From positions 15,320,001 through 15,384,000 of the forward strand of contig OV121092.1 in NCBI GenBank assembly GCA_921293015.1: a stretch of DNA of 64,000 bases, written 5' to 3'. The notes under the pieces were generated by a model. The model was not told the DNA's origin. It worked only from the letters and a program-made list of their open reading frames with translations, and made no database searches. Within the stretch, counting starts at the first letter, position 1; every line of letters begins with the position of its first letter. Source of the stretch: Phorcus lineatus (taxonomy: Eukaryota; Mollusca; Gastropoda; Trochida; Trochidae). The translations under genes were made by a program, and so were the position numbers. Shown here in pieces: positions 23,546 through 34,436 of this stretch.

Positions 23546-24942
23546 ACAGATATACCTGTAAAGTAGATACAAATTGACAGTGAGTAGGATCGAAAAAAAT
23601 GCATTAAACATAAAACATCACCTTGAAGAACAGAAAAAGGCCAGTTTTTTAAAAGAATATGTTTTATAAAATCTACTGTTAATTTGGTGTCACAGTGAAA
23701 AACTATTTGCATCTGTTTTTCACCTATTTGTTTAAGTTTGAATTGTTGTAATAACTCTTACGTGCAACCAAATCTGTACAAGTGTAAAAAAATCCATTGC
23801 GCCTTTGAAATGAAATTAATTTTCATAGTTCATGATGCACTTATTCATAGCAAACCATCCCTTGGGCTACTGATTTAACAAAGTTGAAAATAGCCATATT
23901 TTGAAATGGCCATATAACTAATCAAACTCAAGAATATTGCCTTACTCCATAAAAATCATTACAACCTACAAAAAAGAACTACTGAGAAAGTTACAGTATC
24001 GTTTTGACTAAAAATGACATTCGAATATTGGAAATTTTATTTTATGAAGAGATGTGATTTTTTTAAGACTTTACAAGTGCAGCGTTTCATGAACCATTTC
24101 TGTATTTCATGCTGTAATACATAGATTTTCAATATATTTAAAGGTTATTCTGAAAGTGTTCCTAGACGTTACCGTGTTTCCGCGAGTTTAATATGGAGAT
24201 ATATGATGTAAATGACTTCTGTGTAACAAAACACAGGTCAGAGTACGGTCAGTGGCGAAGTTTTTTTTAAATACAATGGAACTCATTGGTTACTAAGAGA
24301 AGTTGGGGCCAGCAAAGGGAGGTTATGACATTATCGGGTTTATTCAATAACGAATCCTGGGTACCAGTGGAAAAGTATTGGAGTGTTAAGCGAGGATTTT
24401 GAGGTATCAGTGAAGAAAGAAGTCCTTGACAAAAACTTACCATCACTAGACAGTCAGTTGAAAATATTGATTACTGAACTACTACAACTTCTAAAATGGC
24501 ACTAAAAGAGTTTACTAATTACTACCTTCAATACATTAAGTCAATCCGTCACACTCGATGCTCTTGCACATGGATCAGGAGAGTTTTGATAAGTGGTAAA
24601 GTTGATAAAGAGTTATAGATTTTTAGGTTTTTATCGCAAATTGACATTTCATGAATATGTTATTATCAATGTGCATGTTATCTTTATGTAGATGAATTGT
24701 CAAATAAAAAGTGATATTGATATTCAAAGATCACTGATGGCAAGAACGTGTTTTAAGAAATACGATTTTATTGGAATAAAAAACTTACTCATTATTAGAG
24801 TCCTTTAATTAATCAGTTTCAGTATTAAAGATACGCTTCTTCCATCATGTAGTTTGCACTGATTGCTTAGGGAGAACTAGCAGACTCTGTGATGACACGC
24901 GATCCTGTGCGTGGTTCATTTGACTACTATCAGTTAAGTTCA
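23546..24942. other. Non-coding stretch, nothing recognised
   Basis: No feature supported. Confidence 0.45.
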
Positions 24943-25228
24943 GCAACATTTGGCGTGGCTCGCTGGATGGGTGGGTTACCCGCTCATTGCTGTAGTAAAT
25001 GAAAATTTGAAGGGTTATTGAGACAAAAGTGTGGTGCCTCCTTAGGCAAGAGACTTTATTAAAAATGTGCTTCTGTTCACCCAGCAGTACTAATTGGGTA
25101 CCTGGTGTAGATTGTGTTGGAGGTGACCTTTGAGCTCTTAACCGGCAGCTTGGGTTAGACCAGGTTAATAATGGAGGATGCGCTTAGAGCATATCCCTCA
25201 CTGACGTGGATTAGCACAATAGATATCC

Positions 25229-25291
<63 letters not shown>
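24943..25291 (+). repeat. SINE copy B with (ATT)n tail
   Basis: It starts GCAACATTTGGCGTGGCTCG and runs through CTGTTCACCCAGCAGTACTA, GGGTACCTGGTGTAGATTG and TGCGCTTAGAGCATATCCCT to GACGTGGATTAGCACAATAG, then about 20 ATT units (25230-25291). It matches copy A at 3425-3680 over nearly its whole length but keeps a central block (GTGGTGCCTCCTTAGGCAAG) that A has lost. The long pure tail suggests a fairly recent insertion. The element codes for nothing; the Ile run is the tail translated. Confidence 0.85.
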
Positions 25292-25292
<1 letters not shown>

Positions 25293-28200
25293 TCATTTAT
25301 TACCCGACAGCATTCCCTACTCATTTAATAACACAGAAAGGAGAGTAACCAATGTTAACTCAACTAATACTAATTTGTACATACTATACCACATTCTAAA
25401 ATCAGTCAATAAATAAGAAACGCATAGTTCAAGGACAGAAAATACTTCTTATTATCATGCATCAATTGTTACTCTAGTGAGACATGTCTATCAAACTAGT
25501 AATACCAATGTCCAAAACCGTTTTAACTCATCTTGTGTTATTCCATGGAAAAATAAAAATCCTCACTTACAAAACATAGAAACATAGCCCGAAGGAAAAG
25601 GTCGATGTTTAAAGTATGGTGCCAATACCCTTATGTCATAGATGACCGGGCGATTTCTGGTTGACATGACATTGGCATGATGTCTCAGGTCTTCCTATCT
25701 GTTGCCAAATGAGCATTTACATGCCTGAAGAAAGCACTTATTTTCAATTACATAGGATTTCCTATCGAATATTTCAAGTTGTTAGGATTAATCAACGTAA
25801 AAACCTCAATGCGTCACGTGGAAAAATATGTATGAAATTACATATGCGTATACCTTAAAGTTGTTTTGAAGGTAATAGCCTTTTAACTATATTCTTGTCT
25901 AACATTAATATACCTTCTCAGGTAGCATCGGGGATGGAATACGAAAAAACCCACAGTAGACACAGATGTTGTAAAGGTTAAAATGCTGTAAAATAAAAAG
26001 AATGAACCATTTACTTTGAAGTTAATTATATAACTATAACAAAATTAATGAAAATGCTGACTTAGTTTAATTGTAATCAGAAAAAACTTCTAGAATGTTG
26101 AAAAGATATTTCATACCGAGCTGCAATAGTTAACTAATGAAGAAAAATGAGTAAATGTGACCTTTTACAACTATTTGAAATATCAAAATACACGCTTTGT
26201 TAGTCATTACTCTTTACATGCAAGGATCAAATATATAAGAATAAGTCACTTTCGATGATTATGTTAATCTTAAACTTAAATAGCCACTCTCTGGTCAATT
26301 TTACATAATCTCTACAATGTTTGTAATAAACATTTCAATAGTCTTGTCTTTACGACAGAATAGAAAATATATATTTCAACGTTTTATTTTTAACATCCTT
26401 GCATGCATTTCTGGAGATGGCATTTATATAGTTCTCTTCATCATTTACCGAGTATGAGTTGTTAAAAAACAGCTTTCAAAGGGCAAAGGGAATAGTTGCG
26501 GTAAGTAATAAGTCATGGCCTTTGATGTGTCTTCTATGACTTAAAAGCTTTTTAAATGTTTGACAAGTCAAAACGCCTTTGAAAGTTTTCGTGTAACTAC
26601 TGTTTTTATTTGTCTTGTTTCCCAACTTTTCAAATGCAGTTTCACAAGTTTTGAAGGTCTTTTAACACCTCAGTGGATTTTTCAGGTGCTCCGAGAAAAC
26701 ATGAAGGTTGCAAATACTGACATCACACGAACTGGTTTTACTACATGTACGTTTCCTTCGATAAATGTCAACTAAACATAATTTTGTTCTTGAAACCCCA
26801 AGTGATATAAGAAAATTGACACATGTAATATCGGTTCAAAATTTTCTTAACATTTGAAAGATGTTCTCCAAAACTGAATTAAAGACATAATAAATTTAAA
26901 ATCACACTTTGCTTATTTAAAGCTGTTATTTAAAGTTTATTAAGTCTGTTAACGTGAGCATAAATATTATGTTCTTACTTTTGCTACGAATTCTCTCAAA
27001 TGCGCAAGACACATTTAATTCAAAGACATATAAAGGAAATCAAATTATTCAATATACTATATTTTTGATGATGATGTCATATATTTTTTGTGGTTATGCG
27101 TTTTTGTACAGATTATATTATATATGGAAAATGTGCTGCCCCGAAGGATAAGTAATAACAAGCAAAACAAACATATTAAAAGACAGAATGCTCAAAGTTA
27201 TGGAAATTATATTTTTCGGCTTTGCCAATATTGATGGAATATGACTATCAATGGATTTATTTATTTTGTGAGGTGTTTTGTAGGTGACTATATCACTCTT
27301 TGTAAGGATTCAAATGAATATATAAACAGTTATACTAAATGACGTTATTTACGACGAAAACATAGAAACCTTGATACCAGATGAGCTACTGAGTTTTATA
27401 AATGATCCTAAGTACACAACATTTTAACTTCCTAATGAGTTTTCAGAAACTCTTCCGGAGATGGTTATAAAAAGAGTGTGTTTTAGCTTGTTACATAATG
27501 CATTTGCAGGCGTACAAGTTATGTTTACTTCCTTAAGCATCTATTTACTGATGCAATGGTGATCACTGAGGGGTTTTTCCGAAATGCGTTTGAAGAGTGA
27601 ATTTGTATGTATGTGAGAAGGTAAATAGCGAAAATATGGAAATAAAACTGTATTGGTTCATGCAGTGCAAGGTAGTATGAAGGAACCAATGTATATGTTT
27701 TAGACGATCATAATGAGAAACAAACTTTTAACAGATGGACTTATCCATTGCCACTATTATCATTCATATTGACCTGTCTATCACCCAGAATGTAATTTTC
27801 ATATTCATTTCTGTTCATAAAAACAGAATCATTATCACTTTGCGTAAAGTGAACATATATTATTGTAATTAAGGTTGACACCTGGATGTTTTCAATAGAC
27901 TACGATGAATATGTAATTATCCCTAAAGTTGCTTGCCGAAAAGTAGTTATGTGATGTTTCTACTTTCATTACTAATAAAAGACCCAAAGATAAGCCTTTT
28001 GATGACCATACATAGCAGAATGTACCTAGTTATTTCGGTATCTAATCATATATCATAGTAAACATTTTTATAACTTACTCTTTTTGTCCAAATATAGCAC
28101 ACAACCACTATTTTTTGAGTTTTACATATACTCTACGTGGAGTGATTTTATTACTTTCAATAATTACTTAAACGTATAAGTAGTAGTCTATCTAAAAGGA

Positions 28201-29382
28201 TTCGTTTAATTTCCAGATGATATCAAAAGCAGTAAACAATGCTCATATTATCTTCCCAGACATTTAATGAAAATCACAAAATAATTTATTCTGTTGATCT
28301 TGTCCTTGAAACAAAAATAACATACATGTAGAATGGTAGACGATTGATAGGAACTTCTCAAAATTGATTCCACCTGAAATTAATCTATCAACTTTAGATG
28401 TGTTTACACAGTCCGTATGTTGGAATTTTCTGGTTAATAACTTCAAATGATGACAATGAAAATAGCTTTTGTTTATGCCAAATTTCACAAAAGTTCATAT
28501 TCAAAGTTTTATTTTAAAAGCTAGTTGGACACATACTCTTAAGCATTAAGGACGTTTATATAAGAAAATCTAGTTCTAAGAACATATATTTTCTTTAAAG
28601 GTTTTGGCTAGACAGTTTAACACCCTTCTTTACATAGTTAAGCATTGTATTCAACGTCACGTTCAAGACAGGATGTCAATCAGTGAGAAGTCCATTAACA
28701 CATGTCGCTTTGATCATCAATTTCTTAAGTAACATCCTGCATATGGTACAAGTCAACACTATCATCCACGGACCAACTGAAACGGTTTTACACCGAAAAG
28801 CCTAGACATATTGAATACCGAGATCAAAGAGACCGCCTTGTCTGTCAGAAAAAAAGAACATTTCAACACAGAAATCATAATTGCATATGGCTTTGTTGAT
28901 AATCATGTACATTTGTACTTCGCCTTATGTACATATAGTTCAAGAATTGAATTTCTTTATCAAAGAGAAACAAAACTAATGACCAAATGTGACTAATGTC
29001 GTTGTATTGAATTCCTAAAAGTGAAGAGAACTTGTGAAGAGGGTAACAAAGTTAAACTGAGTATTGTTTATAACATATTTTACCACAATAATGTTTAGCA
29101 TTTTCAATTATTGATTCATCTTATTTTCATGACATTAATTCTATATCTTATGTTTTCATAGTTTAAAGACCGGTAACATCTAGGCATGTGATCGAACGAG
29201 AGGTTGCATTAAAAATGCTTGTTGTAAAAGCATAGTTTCTTCCTTCTTTGAAAAAAACCGTCAACTTTTAAGGGATCACCTTATTTTAGGAGGGATAGCC
29301 ATTCTTCTAATCCTGTTCTCAATAACAAGATAAACAGATGGTTATATGGGATTCAACAAGTATAACACTCTTAAGTAATGAT
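25292..29382. other. AT-rich non-coding stretch, nothing recognised
   Basis: About 4 kb with only short, hydrophobic or Lys/Asn-rich frames. No domain, repeat or RNA gene was seen. Confidence 0.45.
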
Positions 29383-30549
29383 TGAAGTACAAGGATTCGT
29401 AATGACCGGACACCTGAGATTTTAGTATTTAGAAATGGTGGCTACCTTCGAAATAATGAAAAATGGTTTTTTAATGGTGTACAAGTAAATACAGCAACAT
29501 ACTATCATTATCTTGGTATCATGTTTTCTACAAGGTTATCTTGGAGTGTTTGTACTAAGACGCTTGTTGCAAAGGCCAGTAAAGCTTTGTTACTTATTAA
29601 ACAATTACAGTATAAATTCAAAAATATTCCTGTCAATGTATTATTTAAACTTTTTGATTGTAAAATTAAACCAATTTTGTTGTACGGAGCAGAAGTATGG
29701 GGATATCAAGAAAGAAATGTTGTTGATAAATTTCATAATAATTTTTGTAAATTTGTTTTAGGTGTGGGTAAGCATGTTTCAAGTAATGCAGCGTTAGCTG
29801 AGTGTGGTAGATATAGTATGAATTAGTGGATTATTATCTTAAATGTATTACATTTTGGTGTAAATTGTTAAGAATGTCAAATGATCGTTACCCTAAACAA
29901 ACTATATGCTTAAATTAGATTCTGTTGGTAGGGTTACTTGGGCCTCAGGACTAGGTACTCTTTTAAACAATTATGGATTTAGTCATGTTTGGATTGTACA
30001 GGACGTCGGGAATGTATCATTATTCTTGTCATCTTTTAAGCAGAGGTTAGTTGATTGCTCCAAACAAGATATAAGTAGCAATATTATGAATTCTTCCAGA
30101 CTTAATAATTTCAAAAGTATAATGTTATCCTTTCCCATTGATCATTGCATATTAAGAATAAATGTTAGAGAGCTAAGGATATATCTATGCCTACTGAAAT
30201 TCAATGCTTTGCCATTAAGATACTAGATGGAAAGAAACTGTTAATTCTGATGTTTTTTAAGATGTGTAATAGCGGAAGTATTGAAAATGAAGCCCACTTC
30301 TTATTTGAATGTAATAAATATGTAATACTTATAAATAATTATCTACCTGTATGGAATAAACTAACGAACATTTGTAAATTGATCAAGCTATTAATGTCTA
30401 ATGATATTGTTCTGTTAATGAATTGTAATGTATTGAAAGAAAACATATATTCGAACAAAACATTCTTTGTCATCCGTATTTGTAAATCACTGTTGAAGTT
30501 CAATTTTAAGACCAAGCGTAAAACAAGAATCTTCAATCCGTTTGCCTAA
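29383..30549 (+). mobile_element. LINE fragment, C-terminal ORF2 region, frameshifted
   Basis: In order along the plus strand: ILVFRNGGYLRNNEKWFFNG and HYLGIMFSTRLSWSVCTKTL (29415-29575); ILLYGAEVWGYQERNVVDKF (about 29677-29735), which ends in a stop at 29824; LGTLLNNYGFSHVWIVQDVG in the second frame (29906-30226); and SIENEAHFLFECNKYVILIN in the first frame again (30187-30549). The 'YLGI..TTRLSW', 'YGAEVWG' and 'E.HFLF.C' motifs are those of a LINE class widespread in marine invertebrates, related to the Jockey/I group. The piece begins after the RT catalytic box, so it is 5'-truncated. It carries at least one stop and two frame changes. It is clearly different from the 19-kb and 22-kb LINEs. 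No tail or target duplication was identified. Confidence 0.8.
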
Positions 30550-31287
30550 GAGTGTCTGAGGACGTCGTATAAGCATCTCACTTACTAAAATCAAATAGGC
30601 TGTTCTACCTCGTTCTACCGAATTGACTGATATCATGTTTGAATTGCACAGAGCAATGCTTTCAATCAAAAATATGTTCTCAATAATCGGTTTATGCAAA
30701 CACAAAGAGAAGCATTGAGAGAATTACCTTTTCATTTGTTAGTTCACATATGTTTTATTGCACTAAAACTCTAATTAAGTCAACCAACGTTTGCAGTTTT
30801 AAATGACATATAATAAGTTACAATAATATCATCCAATATATCTAAAGGATGTCAACCACAAAAGTATTCATATAATACTTTTCTCTTGATTCTTTGACTA
30901 TAAATAACTTTTTACGTTTGAAATATAAGTCATCACCAAAAAAACGTGCTTAATGTTGATTGATCAATGAGATTGTAAGAAAAGCAACAGTATGATGAAA
31001 GATATTAGATACATCGGCTTGAAGTGACGAATCTATAAAACTTTCCTAAATAATAAGAAAACAGAGTTTTGTCTTTTACCACCTCTCAGATCATTTACTC
31101 CCCAATCATGAAAATAATTCTTCCATTGCTTGGAATTGGATTTAAGGCAATATTGGTGTATTTTAATGTCATCTTTATTTTAGACAATAAGGGTTTCATG
31201 ATATCATCAAGATCCTCGCTTTTATGAGTAAAATTTAGGATTGTCCAATACATTTGATACGTTTTTTTGACAAACAAAGCATCCATT
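30550..31287. other. Non-coding stretch, nothing recognised
   Basis: No feature supported. Confidence 0.45.
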
Positions 31288-31490
31288 CAAGATTTCTCAA
31301 ACCGCACTCCTACCCCCCTGATTTAGCACTGAAGAGAAGCCACCGGAAGCTTATGAACAGTAATGCTTTTATTAAGACTGTGACACTTCTGTTACGATAC
31401 CATGTCAAGCCATGTCAAGATTCCAATAAACTCTTCACATCCTGTTATCCTACTTCCGGGTCCGTAATCGACAGGAATTAACAATCAACC
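31288..31490 (+). repeat. Dispersed repeat, copy 1 (pair with 33413-33665)
   Basis: ATTCAAGATTTCTCA, then AGTAATGCTTTTATTAAGAC, GATACCATGTCAAG, TCAAGATTCCAATAA and finally CTACTTCCGGG..AATCGACAGGAA. Each block has a similar block in the same order at 33413-33665. The alignment is by eye and contains gaps. Confidence 0.45.
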
Positions 31491-32627
31491 CGCTTTCTTG
31501 GATATTTATGCCAGAGAAAGAGTAACCAGATTAAAAATACAGTCATTCCGTACGCAGGGGTACACATTGTCCATGTGGTATTATCAAGTTGACATAAATG
31601 GTATTGTGCGTATCAATGATACATAACCGTTGTGATATCTCAAGATACTTAATCATGACATTTTTCTATGTGGGCACTGATTGGGATACATCTATCTACC
31701 GTTAGTGCGCACATACATACATGTGCAACTAACTCAAATCCCCAGTTTACAATCTGTTCAATTTATAAAATGCGAACAGAGAATGAAGAGCTGAGGAAAA
31801 TAAAGAATGAACGTTTATCCAAGGATATAAGCCTAAACAAAACTGTATAACATATATATATAACTCTTCCATGCTTGAAGTCTTTGATGGTAATAATAAC
31901 ACTATGCACCTCATGCTTGCCATTTTCAAAAATTCTTATACATACATGTACATACATGCTTTCTGTAAAGACAAAACTTCAATCATTCATTTAAAGATTC
32001 AATCATTTTCTTTAACATTCCAAATTACACAGCTGATCGTTGTTATTCCGTAGAAAAAGGGGTGCTTAAAAACCTTCATACCATAAAACTCAATTAAATG
32101 TTATGTTCTTCAGATAACCTTTTTAAGCTCTTTACTGCATGATGATGGATTGTAAATGATATCAACTGTCATTCGATGTTTCCCACTCTAAGGAAGGTTT
32201 GTCAGATTAGATGTGTAAACATTTGAAACAAACATTCCATTATGATTAGAACATTAATATTCCGAAATTTTGTTGGATCTGACCACCATGATTATGAGCA
32301 ATCAAATCGGGAATATCAATCTGTGAACTGAAGAGCCCTTCATAAAAGGAAACTTTTGTATGAATAAGGTTTAATCATCCTTGAGGCTGAATAACACGTA
32401 TGTTTGCACTAAAATATACATTATTAGGGCGTACCAGGACAATTGCACTCACCAAGCTTTCTATAAATACTTATTGTTGTAATCATTTGACATTAATCCA
32501 TAAGGAAAAACTTACGACAGCCGTATTCACTCAGGGGTATACAAATCATAAGACTCGATTATGCACATAATGGAAAGATTTGATTGTTAAATATGGTTGA
32601 TCTTAGAATTTGTGTACCTTTGAATAC
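31491..32627. other. Non-coding stretch, nothing recognised
   Basis: No feature supported. Confidence 0.4.
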
Positions 32628-32631
32628 ACCT

Positions 32632-33108
32632 TTAAAAGCCACTCCGTGATTTTCATAACATATTATTTACCTTTGACACGAACCTAAATGTCATATATGG
32701 TGATATAAAATCAAAACATTTTAACTTTTCATGTCCATAATACATATATATGACAAATATTGGTTTTCCATGAAAATCTAAAAACAGCCTTATAGATGCA
32801 CAGAGGTGTAGATATCACATCCAATATACACGGATACAAGTTATATAACCTAACGAACACTATCAACGCCTAACTGCCCTCCTGGCTGTTTTAGATAAGT
32901 CCCCAATATTACGGTTGACTATTTGACGCGCGCCACTGTGCGGTTTTCAGTCACAATTGCGACGTTCTACCTTCATATTGTCACTGTAAAAACAACAATA
33001 ACCTTTAAAATGTGGGTTTTCGGTAACAGTCGATACATCACGATCAAATGACACCATTGATTAAGTTTGGCATATATGACCCCAACAACTCACGGAGTGG
33101 CTCTTTAA
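32632..33108. mobile_element. MITE with ~15-bp TIRs and TTAA target site
   Basis: The left end is TTAAAAGCCACTCCGTGA and the right end TCACGGAGTGGCTCTTTAA. The terminal AGCCACTCCGTGA is an exact inverted match, flanked on both sides by TTAA. The inside is 450 bp without coding capacity and holds a GC-rich patch (GACGCGCGCCACTGTGCGG). TTAA duplication is the mark of piggyBac-type elements, but the 5' CACTCC end is not one I can tie to a named family. The element appears whole as a non-autonomous unit. Confidence 0.7.
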
Positions 33109-33412
33109 TCTCATAACTTACAACAAAAGAAGGTAACTGTAACAGTAAAATTGTTGTTGCATTAACAATAGCGGCTGTAAGTAACATCTGAATAATACCG
33201 ACATTATAATTAATGCTGATTTAGTGTGGCGTTCCGATTCTTAATTATTACCTCTAGAGCCTGAAGACGCACTTATTTGCTAGAACCAACCCTAAACCAT
33301 TTCGAGGGAGTTACAACTCATGGGTTGCTACTGACATGCTGATAACATCTGATAAGTAGAGTGCTAAGATGGTCATCTGATAATCGATTGCTGTCTCCCC
33401 ATTTCGATCAAT

Positions 33413-33665
33413 ATTCAAGAGTGTCTCACTCTGTTACCTTACTTCCGGGTTCTTTTCTAGTGTGAGTCTTCCTCAGAAGGTAATGATCAATACTGCTTTT
33501 ACAAACAAGAACGGCGGGTCTTATTGATAAAATTTCTGACAAGGATACCATTTGACACTTACCGTGTCAAGACAGGTCAAGATGCCATTAAGTATAACCA
33601 TTAAGTCTCCACAACATATTCTCGTACTTCTGTACTCGGCGTTAATCTACAGGAAGTAATGGTTA
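33413..33665 (+). repeat. Dispersed repeat, copy 2 (pair with 31288-31490)
   Basis: ATTCAAGAGTGTCTCACTCT, CAATACTGCTTTTAC, GATACCATTTGACACTTACC, GGTCAAGATGCCATTAAG and GTACTTCTG..AATCTACAGGAA follow the same order as in the first copy. It lies 300 bp after the MITE at 32632-33108, which therefore sits between the two copies. Confidence 0.45.
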
Positions 33666-33969
33666 GCTCCGATGATGTATCATCCTGTTACATTAACGTA
33701 TTAACGTATTAACGAACTTGTTCAATAACCTTATATCTGACAGACCAAACATGTCGTGTCGGTAAGGGCTGGTTATTCATTGCTCTGTTCAGCATGGAAT
33801 GTCTTAAGCCAACGAAATGCCGTTATGAAAGGAGCTTGACGCAATTATTGACGAAATATCAAAGGGAGTTCCATCTGGCCGAAGCCAGAAGGATTGCTTG
33901 TATCTCACCTTGTCAAATAGACACAACATGTTCGTGGTCTTAGAAGCTAATTCTTCACTCACAAGTTCA

Positions 33970-34436
33970 TGCTCTCCCAACAGAGTCAGCTCCGTCATAA
34001 ATTCCTATACAACCTGTGTCTTAATTCAAAGGTTTCTCGGGCATCAGGCAGTTTTCCCCTACAGGCGATATATTTAAACTCAAACTACCTGGCAATGTTT
34101 CAGCCAATGAAAACACCGAATGCTGCGGAATGCATGAATAACATATTTGTTGTCATATAGGCCTGTGCTATGTTGCAGTCGCAAAATAAGGTGTATGTGT
34201 TCTGTAAAGACGACTCAAAGTGCAAGGTGCAAATTCAAATAAAGTTTAGCTTTTGTAAAGCTTCCGGAAATAAGGAAGGCGATTTGAATGATAACTTTTG
34301 AAACGGCTTCGCTGATTGCACAACTAACTTTGATTGCATCCAATCAGCGTTCTACTTTTCGTGCACAAGAAACCTTCTAATTAAGACAGAGGTTGTATAG
34401 GAATTTATGACTGAGTTACCTCTGTTGGAAGAGAAT
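33970..34436. mobile_element. MITE with long (~60 bp) terminal inverted repeats
   Basis: The left terminus runs from CCAACAGAG through GTCATAAATTCCTATACAAC and CTGTGTCTTAATTCAAAGG to TTTC. The right terminus, complemented, has CCAACAGAG, GTCATAAATTCCTATACAAC, CTCTGTCTTAATTAGAAGG and TTTC in the same order. About 60 bp match with few differences. The interior is about 340 bp with no coding potential. Both ends are near CTCT, so the exact boundary and target duplication are not certain. Open frames overlapping its left end are shadows. Confidence 0.8.

Noticed and set aside
25171-25416. Frame with a long Ile run
   Set aside because: Translation of the (ATT)n tail of SINE copy B.
33804-33998. 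64-codon minus-strand frame
   Set aside because: It crosses the MITE boundary and matches no family; likely chance.
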